A stretch of DNA of 64,000 nucleotides from Streptomyces werraensis (GTDB taxonomy: Bacteria > Actinomycetota > Actinomycetes > Streptomycetales > Streptomycetaceae): contig BNBX01000002.1 in NCBI GenBank assembly GCA_014656175.1, forward strand, positions 686,776 to 750,775, written 5' to 3'. The notes beneath the pieces are model-generated. The model did no database searches. It saw nothing but the letters and a program-made list of their open reading frames with translations, and was not told the origin of the DNA. The translations under genes and the position numbers were made by a program. Of this stretch, positions 17,056 through 25,007 are shown in pieces; positions within the stretch are counted from its first letter, which is position 1, and each line of letters begins with the position of its first letter.

Positions 17056-18138
17056 TCAGGCCTCCGCCTGCGCCAGCCGCAGCGTCCGCTCCGCCAGCTC
17101 GCTGATCCGCACCCCGTCGAACCCGAACACCGCACTGCGCACCGTGTCCTCCAGCGGCTCCTTCCACTGGTCCGGCACCCCTGCCGCGCCGCACATCACC
17201 CCCGCCACCGACCCGGCCGTCGCGCCGTTGGAGTCCGTGTCCAGACCGCCCCGCACGGTCAGCGCGACGCTCCGGGAGAAGTCGCCGGCGCCGTACAGCA
17301 GCCCCGCGGTGATGACGGCCGCGTTCGGCACCGTGTGGATCCAGCCGAGCCCCGCCGTCTCCTCCTCCAGCGTGGCCAGCGTGTCCTCCCACGGCAGCCC
17401 GCTCTCGTGCAGCGACGCCACCCGGCGCACCGTGCGCGCCAGCCTGCTGCCCGCCGGGACCACCGCCAGCGCCTCGTCCACCGCCTCCCGCGCCGTCCCC
17501 GCCGTGAACGCCGCCGCGACCAGCGCCGCCGCCCACATCGCGCCGTACACCCCGTTGCCCGTGTGCGACAGCACCGCGTCCTTGCGGGCCAGCGCGGCGG
17601 CCCGGCGCGGGGCGCCCGGCGAGACCCAGCCGTGCACGTCGGCACGGATCAGCGCGCCGATCCACTCCTGGTACGGGTTCTCGTACGTCGCCGTCAGAGG
17701 CGGCCGCAGCCCGTTCGCGAGGTTGCGGTACGCCGCGCGCTCCGCGGTGAACGTCTGCAGGTACGGCAGCCGCAGCAGCCACAGGTCGCCGACCTGCTCG
17801 GTGCTGAAGCCGAAGCCGTGCGTCTCCAGCAGGTGCAGGCCGAGGATCGCGTAGTCGACGTCGTCGTCCCGGCAGCTGCCGTGGACCCGGCCCCGGACGC
17901 AGTGACGCCACTCCGGGCGCAGCGCCCGCTCCTCGACCTCCGTGGGCGGCCCCGGCAGGTAGTCGGTCAGCGGCAGCGCGTCCGTCGCCCGCAGGTAGCG
18001 GTCGATGCGGTCCCGCGTCCACACCTCGCCCTGCTCCACCGGCTTGCCCAGCATGTTGCCGGCGATGCGGCCCAGCCAGCCGCCGAGGATGCGGTCGGCG
18101 AGCCCGGTCGCGGTGGTCACGTCGGTCGTCGCGGTCAT
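17056..18138 (-). CDS. ADP-ribosylglycohydrolase family protein
   Basis: 360 residues of the all-helical DraG/ARH fold. The opening GGWLGRIAGNMLGKPVE, the metal-binding HGSCRDDDVDYAILGLHLLE segment and the C-terminal GGLDTDSNGATAGSVAG (Asp-x-Asp metal ligands) are all present. Family members remove ADP-ribose from proteins or nucleic acids, or hydrolyse O-acetyl-ADP-ribose; the substrate here is unknown. The gene heads a minus-strand series with NUDIX (145-base gap) and sirtuin, and diverges from glycerate kinase. The ATG at 18138 opens directly on the family N-terminus. Confidence 0.88.
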   Translation of the reverse strand: MTATTDVTTATGLADRILGGWLGRIAGNMLGKPVEQGEVWTRDRIDRYLRATDALPLTDYLPGPPTEVEERALRPEWRHCVRGRVHGSCRDDDVDYAILGLHLLETHGFGFSTEQVGDLWLLRLPYLQTFTAERAAYRNLANGLRPPLTATYENPYQEWIGALIRADVHGWVSPGAPRRAAALARKDAVLSHTGNGVYGAMWAAALVAAAFTAGTAREAVDEALAVVPAGSRLARTVRRVASLHESGLPWEDTLATLEEETAGLGWIHTVPNAAVITAGLLYGAGDFSRSVALTVRGGLDTDSNGATAGSVAGVMCGAAGVPDQWKEPLEDTVRSAVFGFDGVRISELAERTLRLAQAEA

Positions 18139-18196
18139 GGGACCGGTCTACCCGTTTCCCGGCGGTTCCGTGCCGGTCCACGGGCCGGCCGGGGCA

Positions 18197-18225
18197 TGGC
18201 GGGCACGCCACCCGGCGGTTAGGGT
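18197..18225 (+). promoter_or_regulatory. Possible promoter of glycerate kinase
   Basis: TGGCGG, 17 bases, TAGGGT, about 58 bases before the GTG at 18283. The -10 is good and the -35 weak. Confidence 0.3.
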
Positions 18226-18282
18226 CGCAGCGGCGCGACAGGTCCCGGCACGCGCGGGGCCCGATGAACGAGGGGAAGCCAA

Positions 18283-19434
18283 GTGGCGGACGCTGCAGGA
18301 AGCGGTACGCGTAGGACGCCGTCGGCCCAGCGGGTGCTGGTCGCCGCGGACAAGTTCAAGGGGTCGCTGACGGCCGTGCAGGTCGCCGAGCGGGTCACCG
18401 CCGGGCTCCGCACGGTCCGGCCGGACCTTCAGGTCGAGGCTCTTCCGGTGGCCGACGGCGGCGACGGAACCGTCGCCGCGGCCGTCGCGGCCGGGTTCGA
18501 ACGGCACGAGGTACGGGTCTGCGGCCCGCTCGGCGACGAGGTGACCGCAGCCTACGCGCTGCGGGACGGCACCGCCGTCGTGGAGATGGCGGAGGCCAGC
18601 GGGCTGCAGCGGCTGCCGGAAGGTGTCTTCGCGCCGCTCACCGCGTCGACGTACGGCTCCGGGGAGCTGCTGCGGGCCGCGCTCGACGCGGGCGCGCGGA
18701 GCATCGTGTTCGGCGTCGGAGGCAGCGCGACGACCGACGGCGGGGCGGGGATGCTGGCCGCGCTCGGGGCACGGTTCCTGACGGCGTCCGGGGAGCCGGT
18801 CGGGCCCGGGGGCGCCGCGCTGGCGGAGGTGGCGACCGCGGACCTGTCCGGTCTCGACCCGCGGCTGCGGTCCGTGGAGTTCGTGCTCGCGAGCGACGTC
18901 GACAACCCGCTGACCGGTGCGAAGGGCGCTGCCGCCGTGTACGGGCCGCAGAAGGGCGCCTCGCCGGAGGACGTGGAGCGGCTGGACGCGGCGCTGGGGC
19001 ACTTCGCGAAGGTGCTGGACGCCGCCGGGCTCGCGGCGTCACCGGGGGCGGGGGCTGCCGGCGGTATCGGCTTCGGCGCGCTGCTCGTGGGGGCGCGGTT
19101 CCGTCCCGGCATCGAGGTCATGCTGGACGTGCTGGGGTTCGCGGCCGCGCTGGAGCGGGCGGATCTGGTGATCACCGGGGAGGGGTCGCTCGACGAGCAG
19201 ACGCTGCACGGGAAGGCGCCGGCGGGGGTCGCCGCGGCGGCGCGGGCGGCCGGGAAGGACGTCATCGCGGTGTGCGGGCGGCTGGCGCTGGCGCCGGAGG
19301 TGCTGGGGCGGGCCGGGATCCGGCGGGCGTACGCCCTGACGGACGTGGAGCCGGACGTGGCGGTGTGCATCGCGGACGCGGGCCCCATCCTGGAACGCAC
19401 GGCGGAACGCATCGCCCACGACTACCTGACCTGA
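18283..19434 (+). CDS. Glycerate kinase (GlxK/GarK family)
   Basis: 383 residues. The family opening VLVAADKFKGSLTAVQVAER, PVADGGDGTV, the VGGSATTDGGAGMLAALG loop and GEGSLDEQTLHGKAP are all present. It phosphorylates D-glycerate with ATP, 2-phosphoglycerate being the usual product in this family, feeding glyoxylate- or glycerate-derived carbon into glycolysis. Glyoxylate is also a product of the ethylmalonyl-CoA pathway encoded about 8 kb downstream, a possible but unproven link. The GTG start follows GAGGGGAAG. A strong hairpin ends the transcript. Confidence 0.9.
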   Translation: MADAAGSGTRRTPSAQRVLVAADKFKGSLTAVQVAERVTAGLRTVRPDLQVEALPVADGGDGTVAAAVAAGFERHEVRVCGPLGDEVTAAYALRDGTAVVEMAEASGLQRLPEGVFAPLTASTYGSGELLRAALDAGARSIVFGVGGSATTDGGAGMLAALGARFLTASGEPVGPGGAALAEVATADLSGLDPRLRSVEFVLASDVDNPLTGAKGAAAVYGPQKGASPEDVERLDAALGHFAKVLDAAGLAASPGAGAAGGIGFGALLVGARFRPGIEVMLDVLGFAAALERADLVITGEGSLDEQTLHGKAPAGVAAAARAAGKDVIAVCGRLALAPEVLGRAGIRRAYALTDVEPDVAVCIADAGPILERTAERIAHDYLT

Positions 19435-19442
19435 ACCGGGCC

Positions 19443-19476
19443 GTGTCAGGTCCCCGGCTCCCGGGGGCCCTGACAC
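19443..19476 (+). terminator. Terminator hairpin after glycerate kinase
   Basis: GTGTCAGG pairs with CCTGACAC and, one or two bases inside, CCCCGG pairs with CCGGGG around a CTC loop, 8 bases past the stop. Confidence 0.6.
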
Positions 19477-19688
19477 CGTCTCACTACACGCTGGAGCAGC
19501 GGTCCGATCGCCCCGGCGGGACCGTGTTGCGATCCTCCGCATCAGTGGTTTCATGGACATGAAGGAAAACCCGCAGGTGGACGTCCCCCACGTCCTTGCC
19601 TGCGAGGAGCGGCGGCGTCACCGGCCGCTGTGCCTTCCGGTGTTCCGTGACGTGTCGCCGGAGGGCGCAGCACGGAGGGAACGACGCC

Positions 19689-22600
19689 ATGCCCACCAAG
19701 GTCATCCGCAGCCCGGAGGGCAAGCAGCGGCCGCGTGACGCCGCCTGGTTCACGCTGTACCCGAGACGCTGGACGCTCCGGGCCGCGCGAGCGGTGGACC
19801 GGCGCTGGCGGTCCTACCGGACCGGCCGGGAGGCCCGCCGGAGCATCGTCCCCAACCGCAGGTGGCACCCCTGGCGGGTCTCGCTCGGCCGGCTGCTGCG
19901 CGTGTTCGCCTTCGTCGGAACCGCCCTGCTGCTCGCCTGGATCGCGCTCGCCGCGTACGACTCCTCGGCACACACGCGCTCGTGGTACGACGACCTGAAG
20001 AACGACGCCTGGTTCAGCACCGTGCTGTCCTTCGTGAGCCCCGTGCTGACCGGCGCCCTCCTCCTCGCGGTCTTCCTCCTGTACTGGTACCACAAGGCCA
20101 AGAGGCCGTTGGTGAAGAAGGCGCGCACCCGCCCGCACGAGCTGGTCCCCACGGCCGGGACGCTCGTCGACCGGATCGTCGGGCGCCGCGAACTGGCCCA
20201 GGTGATGGCCCAGACGCTCCGCAACCGCAAGACGCGCCGGCCCTATCTGCTGGTCGGCGGCGTGGGCGTCGGCAAGACGGCCGTCCTCGTGGAGCTGACC
20301 CGCATGCTCGCGCAGCAGTCCGCCGTACCGGTGCCGCTGCGTCTGCGCGACATGGACGGGGAGTTCGACTTCGAGCAGATGGCGCGGCGCCGCTTCGCCG
20401 AGGAGGCCGACCAGGGCGTCTTCGCCGCCGGCAACATCGACAAGGCGTGGCGGCAACTGCGGCTCGACGACAAGGCCGTGGTCATCGCCGACGGTCTGGA
20501 GGAGGCACTCCTCGACGAGCGGTACCGGGAGGACCGGGACAACATCATCCGGCGGGCCATCGACCGGGCGGACCGTCAGCAGCTCCCCCTGGTCATCGCC
20601 TCGCGCCCGCACGCGCCGCTGGAAGGCACCAGGGCCGCCATCACCGACCTGGAACCGCTCAGCGAGGAGGCGGCCCTGGAGTACCTGGTCCGGGAACCCG
20701 GCGAGGGGGACGAACGCCGTCTGGACTGGGTGGTGGAGACCGCCGAGGTCTCCGACTCGCCGATCTATCTGCGCATCGCCCGCGCCCTGCAACAGCGCGG
20801 ACTGCTGGAACACCTGACGCTCCGCGAGCACGACGGGCGGCTGAACACGCGCAGCAACGACTGCTCCACGATCAGGCTGTGGCTCCTCGACAGCTACCGC
20901 CGGGCCATGGAGGACGGGCTCATCCGCGACAAGCTGGTGATGGACCGCAGGGAACGCAGGGAGACCCTGTGGGTCGTGTCGGCCCTGGCCTGCCTCGGCC
21001 TGCTGCAGGACACCCTGGAGGTGTCCTTCGACGACTTCGTCGGCGCCTACCTGGACGACCTCCGGGAGCGCCGCCGGTCCGGGACCCGGCCCGAGGAACC
21101 GGCGGCCGGATCGTGGCGGGACACGGTCCGCCCCGCCGTCACGCCGGCCCAGCGCGAGGCGATCTGGAACGTGCTGGCCCGCACGGTCGGTCAGTCGTCG
21201 TCCTGGCTCAACCCGCTGGACGCCCCCACCGAGTGCTACGCCGAGCTCGCCCGGTACGCCGCCAACGGACAGCACCTGGGGCTCGTGCGGGGCTCCGAGA
21301 ACAAGGTCCGCTTCCCCCACAGCATCGTCCAGGCCTACCTGGGGCACCGGCTGCTGACCGAGGTGCCGGACGACGAGATGGCCGCCGTCGTCGGACCCGC
21401 CCTGCGCGGCCCCGGCCCGTCCCGCGAACTCCTCATCGCCCTGGTGCTGCTCTCCCGCCACCGGGCCACCACCGCCGCGCCCCGCCCGTCAGGACGGCGC
21501 GACGGCGGGAGGGCCCCGAGGACGAGCGAACTGCTCCGCGACGCCGCCGCCGACCGGCACGACGCGAAGTACTTCGATCTGTACGCCGCCGCCCTGGAGA
21601 TCGACAGCATCGACCCGGAGCCGCTCCAGGACGAGTTGGCCCGCACCCTCGACGAACAGTGGGAGGGGCTGGTCATCAGGTCGGACCAGCGCACCGTGGA
21701 GGACGCCAAGCTCGGGCTGGTGCGGCGCTTCGGCGCGGCGCTGCGCGAACGGGAGAGGCGCAGGAACGAGGCCGGGACACTTCCCGGGACGGCCGCCGCG
21801 CCGCCTCCGCTGCCGTACGAGCGGCTGCTCAGCATCGGCACGCACGAGTCCTCCCACGCGGTCCGTACCGCGATCGCCCACCAGATCGCCGCGGGGGGTG
21901 ACGCCGCCTTCCGCGCCCTGCGGGAGCTGTTCCCCCTCGACACCGATCCCGTGCGGCAGTACCTGCACCAGACGCGGGAGGCCAAACGGAAGCTCAACGA
22001 GGACTACACCGCCTGGCTCGAGGACACGGAGGCGGGCCGGGCCGCCCCGGGGTCGGCGGAACGCAGGGAGCAGCGGTACGCCCGGTTCGTACGGGAGCAC
22101 GAGCAGCGCCGCACCGTCCAGTGGCGTCACTTCGCCCTGCGCGCCTGGCTGGTCCCCATGTTCCTCGGCTCCGTCTCCGCGAGGTACCGCGACGAGGCCG
22201 AGCAACGCCTCGATCTCTGGCTGCGGCACCTCACCGTCCCGGCCGGCCGGGACGGCGCGCCGGCGCCGTCCACGGGGCCGCCCGAGCCCGACCTGCCGCT
22301 GTCCTTGGAGATCGCCATGACCCAGGGCTTCAAGAACGCCGCGAACCGGCGGAGGCGTCATCCGGGCGTCTACGAGGAGAGCCGGGCGTTCCTGACCAGG
22401 CATGCCGAGCGGATGCTCGCCTCCAGCCGCTCCTGGTACGCGCAGCTGAGCCTGCTCCACGCACTGTGCCTGTGGGAGCTGCCCGACACGGCCGGGCGGG
22501 GGGACGCCCCTGCCGGGCAAGGCGCGTCCGTCGAGCCCGTGCGCGCGGTCACCCGCTGGCTCGCCGTCGCGGGGAGCGCGCGCCGCGGCGGGAAAGACGG

Positions 22601-23258
22601 ACGAGGGCCGCGCGCGATGCTCCACCCCTTCGTCGCCGAGGCCGGGGACCTGGTGACCCTGGCCCTGGAGACGGGGCACCCCGAGCAGTTCCTCTGGATC
22701 GACGAGCACGGCGCCGTCGACAGCGTCGGGTCCACCCCGGCGGACCCGGAGCGTTACCGCAAGCACAATCTGTGGATCGCCCCGTCGTCCGGCTGGACCA
22801 GCCTGCACCCCCGGGCGCAGCGTCTCCTCGCCGACGTCCTGATCATGCTGAACCTCACCGAGCGGGACGGCAGCCCGGACGCCATCGAGGAGCGCCTGGA
22901 GCTCACCGACCGCAGCGACCTCCCGCCCTGCCTCACCCACGACCGGACCCCGCTCCACCCCGAGCGGAGCGTGGGCCGCAACGACCAGGACGAGCCGGGC
23001 TGCACCTGCCTGCCGACCTGCACGTTCCGCCTGTGCCCCTACCCGCCCAAGGCCGCGAGGACGCAGAAGGAGATCGAGGAGCCCTTCTGCCGGCAGCAGC
23101 AGGCACTCCTGCACAGCCACCGTCGCTGGCACCTGCCGGCCCTCACCCGGCGCACCGCTCCCTGGGTGAGCATCCCCGTGCGGGAGCTGCACGCCTTCTG
23201 GGAGGTGATGGCGCACCGGAAGCGCAAGGCGCCCGAGGAGGACGAGCAGGTCCTGTGA
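19689..23258 (+). CDS. Membrane-anchored NACHT/STAND-type NTPase with cysteine-rich C-terminus
   Basis: 1189 residues, in order: a basic N-terminus, two transmembrane helices (about 70-90 and 111-135), and a P-loop ATPase with Walker A GGVGVGKT at 190-197 and Walker B VVIADG ending near 269. FPHSIVQAYLG near 542-552 resembles the FxHxxxQEYLA helix closing NACHT modules. About 590-1070 is a helical, charged region of unknown type, and cysteines sit at 1081, 1105, 1107, 1111, 1116 and 1134. STAND proteins sense a trigger, oligomerise with ATP and fire an effector; some bacterial ones defend against phage. No separate effector domain is visible, so the membrane helices may be the effector. It stands alone between two hairpins. 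The ATG follows GGAGGGA. Role inferred, not shown. Confidence 0.7.
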   Translation: MPTKVIRSPEGKQRPRDAAWFTLYPRRWTLRAARAVDRRWRSYRTGREARRSIVPNRRWHPWRVSLGRLLRVFAFVGTALLLAWIALAAYDSSAHTRSWYDDLKNDAWFSTVLSFVSPVLTGALLLAVFLLYWYHKAKRPLVKKARTRPHELVPTAGTLVDRIVGRRELAQVMAQTLRNRKTRRPYLLVGGVGVGKTAVLVELTRMLAQQSAVPVPLRLRDMDGEFDFEQMARRRFAEEADQGVFAAGNIDKAWRQLRLDDKAVVIADGLEEALLDERYREDRDNIIRRAIDRADRQQLPLVIASRPHAPLEGTRAAITDLEPLSEEAALEYLVREPGEGDERRLDWVVETAEVSDSPIYLRIARALQQRGLLEHLTLREHDGRLNTRSNDCSTIRLWLLDSYRRAMEDGLIRDKLVMDRRERRETLWVVSALACLGLLQDTLEVSFDDFVGAYLDDLRERRRSGTRPEEPAAGSWRDTVRPAVTPAQREAIWNVLARTVGQSSSWLNPLDAPTECYAELARYAANGQHLGLVRGSENKVRFPHSIVQAYLGHRLLTEVPDDEMAAVVGPALRGPGPSRELLIALVLLSRHRATTAAPRPSGRRDGGRAPRTSELLRDAAADRHDAKYFDLYAAALEIDSIDPEPLQDELARTLDEQWEGLVIRSDQRTVEDAKLGLVRRFGAALRERERRRNEAGTLPGTAAAPPPLPYERLLSIGTHESSHAVRTAIAHQIAAGGDAAFRALRELFPLDTDPVRQYLHQTREAKRKLNEDYTAWLEDTEAGRAAPGSAERREQRYARFVREHEQRRTVQWRHFALRAWLVPMFLGSVSARYRDEAEQRLDLWLRHLTVPAGRDGAPAPSTGPPEPDLPLSLEIAMTQGFKNAANRRRRHPGVYEESRAFLTRHAERMLASSRSWYAQLSLLHALCLWELPDTAGRGDAPAGQGASVEPVRAVTRWLAVAGSARRGGKDGRGPRAMLHPFVAEAGDLVTLALETGHPEQFLWIDEHGAVDSVGSTPADPERYRKHNLWIAPSSGWTSLHPRAQRLLADVLIMLNLTERDGSPDAIEERLELTDRSDLPPCLTHDRTPLHPERSVGRNDQDEPGCTCLPTCTFRLCPYPPKAARTQKEIEEPFCRQQQALLHSHRRWHLPALTRRTAPWVSIPVRELHAFWEVMAHRKRKAPEEDEQVL

Positions 23259-23282
23259 GGCGGGCGGGCGCCGCACGCACAA

Positions 23283-23313
23283 GGGCCCCGGACCCTTCCC
23301 GGGTCCGGGGCCC
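23283..23313. terminator. Bidirectional terminator between the STAND gene and pssA
   Basis: GGGCCCCGGACCC and GGGTCCGGGGCCC form a perfect 13-bp stem with a 5-base loop, between the stops at 23258 (plus) and 23333 (minus). Confidence 0.75.
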
Positions 23314-23332
23314 CACACGGTCCGTGGCCGCG

Positions 23333-24184
23333 TTACGGCAGCTGCGCCGCCCGCGCCTCGCGACGGTTGTCGCGGAAGTTGTTCACCCGCCGCGCCGTGG
23401 CGAACAGCGGAATCACCGCCCCCATCACCAGCTGCAGCGCACACCCCGTCTGCAGCAGCAGCTGTCCGCTCGGCGCGTCGAAGGCCCATGCCGCCAGCAG
23501 CCCCATCGACAGCACGATCCACGACAGCATCGCCACGGCGAGGCGCCCGCGCGGCTTCGGGTACTCGACGCGGCTCACCATCAGCCACGCCGTGCCGATG
23601 ATCGCCAGCAGCGTCGCCACGAAGGGGAGCTCCAGCAGCACGATCGACACGACCGTCAGCGCCCCGAAGGGCGACGGCATGCCCTGGAAGGTGCCGTCCT
23701 TCACCGTGACGCAGGAGAACCGCGCCAGTCTCAGCACCACCGCGAGGAGCACCACGATCGCCCCGACCGCGGCCACCCTCTGGTGCGCGTCGTCCGCGAC
23801 CATGCCGTAGACGAGGACGAAGTACGCCGGCGCCAGGCCGAAGCTGATCAGGTCCGAGAGGTTGTCCAGCTCGGCGCCCATCGGCGAGGAGCGCAGCTTG
23901 CGCGCCACCAGGCCGTCGAAGAGGTCGAAGACCGCCGCGCACAGCATCAGGATCACCGCCGTGGCCGCGCTGTGGCGGGCCATGCCGGTCTCCTGGCTGC
24001 CCTGCAGGTGCGGGATCAGGATGCCGGTGGTGGTGAAGTACACCGCCATGAAGCCGCACGTGGCGTTGCCCAGCGTGAGGGTGTCCGCTATCGACAGGCG
24101 CAGCGACAGAGGCATCTCCTCGTCGTCGTCCTCGTCGGCCTCCGGCACCCAGCCGGCCTGGGTCTCTGGATCAACCACGGTCAA
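23333..24184 (-). CDS. pssA: CDP-diacylglycerol--serine O-phosphatidyltransferase
   Basis: 283 residues, a polytopic membrane enzyme that makes phosphatidylserine from CDP-diacylglycerol and serine. The CDP-alcohol phosphotransferase signature runs from Asp87 through DG (90-91), AR (94-95), Gly103, Asp107 and Asp111. The acidic N-terminus (EADEDDDEEM) precedes the first helix. The start is TTG at 24184 or GTG at 24178; both lie inside the end of psd, so translation is coupled. Its product is decarboxylated by Psd to phosphatidylethanolamine. The gene ends at a shared bidirectional terminator. Confidence 0.9.
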   Translation of the reverse strand: MTVVDPETQAGWVPEADEDDDEEMPLSLRLSIADTLTLGNATCGFMAVYFTTTGILIPHLQGSQETGMARHSAATAVILMLCAAVFDLFDGLVARKLRSSPMGAELDNLSDLISFGLAPAYFVLVYGMVADDAHQRVAAVGAIVVLLAVVLRLARFSCVTVKDGTFQGMPSPFGALTVVSIVLLELPFVATLLAIIGTAWLMVSRVEYPKPRGRLAVAMLSWIVLSMGLLAAWAFDAPSGQLLLQTGCALQLVMGAVIPLFATARRVNNFRDNRREARAAQLP

Positions 24185-24827
24185 TGCGAGTCACCCCAGC
24201 CACGGTCTTCTGGCCCACTTCGACATCGACCTCAACACCCTCGGGCAGGTAGATGTCGACCCGCGAGCCGAAGCGGATGAGGCCGATGCGCTCACCCTGC
24301 TCGACCTTGGTGCCCTGGGGCACGTAGGGGACGATACGGCGGGCCACCGCGCCGGCGATCTGGACCATCTCGATGTCGCCGAGCTCGGTGTCGAAGTGCC
24401 ACACCACGCGCTCGTTGTTCTCGCTCTCCTTGTTGAAGGCGGGAACGAAGCCACCGGGGATGTGCTCGACCGACGTCACGGTGCCGGCCAGGGGGGCGCG
24501 GTTCACGTGGACGTTGAGCGGGCTCATGAAGATCGCGACGCGGGTGCGCCCGTCCTTCCAGGGCATGATGCTCTGCACCACACCGTCGGCCGGGGAGATG
24601 ACGCGGCCCTGGGCGATCTCGCGCTCGGGGTCGCGGAAGAACCACAGCATCCCCGCCGCGAGAGCGGTGGCGGGGACGGCGACGGCCTTGGCGGCGCCCG
24701 AGCGGCGGGCGCGGAGCAGGCTCACGGCTGCGGTGGCGACGGTCGGCAGAAGCCACGGCGAGGCTCCGCGCGCGAGGCGTACGCCGGCGAGGCTGTCGCG
24801 GTGTGCAGAGGTTTGGCTGTGGGGCAT
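24171..24827 (-). CDS. psd: Phosphatidylserine decarboxylase, short form
   Basis: 218 residues, the short archaeal/actinobacterial type. A hydrophobic segment lies at about 46-63, then WFFRDPERE and SPADGVVQSI. IRFGSRVDIYLP contains the self-cleavage site between Gly187 and Ser188, where Ser becomes the pyruvoyl group. It turns phosphatidylserine into phosphatidylethanolamine, the main zwitterionic lipid of Streptomyces. The ATG at 24827 is preceded by GAAGG; the frame open to 24974 runs into the upstream hairpin. It overlaps pssA by 14 bases. Confidence 0.92.
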   Translation of the reverse strand: MPHSQTSAHRDSLAGVRLARGASPWLLPTVATAAVSLLRARRSGAAKAVAVPATALAAGMLWFFRDPEREIAQGRVISPADGVVQSIMPWKDGRTRVAIFMSPLNVHVNRAPLAGTVTSVEHIPGGFVPAFNKESENNERVVWHFDTELGDIEMVQIAGAVARRIVPYVPQGTKVEQGERIGLIRFGSRVDIYLPEGVEVDVEVGQKTVAGVTRIDRG

Positions 24828-24948
24828 GGATGACCTTCGTAGCGGATGATGCCGCGCAACTGCGGGGGACGGCGGCTTTCCGGCGATCGTAGCGGCTCTC
24901 GGCCGCAACTGGGTAAGCCAGGCAACCAAGTCGGCGGCCGAAGAACGC

Positions 24949-24989
24949 ATACGGGGTGTGATCCTCTTCCTCAAGAAAACACCCCGTAT
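24949..24989 (-). terminator. Long-stem hairpin ending the ethylmalonyl-CoA operon
   Basis: ATACGGGGTGT and ACACCCCGTAT pair over 11 bp around a 19-base loop, 18 bases past the acyl-CoA dehydrogenase stop on the minus strand and about 120 bases before the psd start. Confidence 0.6.
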
Positions 24990-25007
24990 CCGGACATCTG
25001 ACCCTGC

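Noticed and set aside
19553..19738. 61-residue frame before the STAND gene, starting MDMKENPQ
   Set aside because: It has ATG codons and a plausible start but no ribosome site of its own, and it runs into the STAND coding region in another frame; a leader peptide is possible but unsupported.
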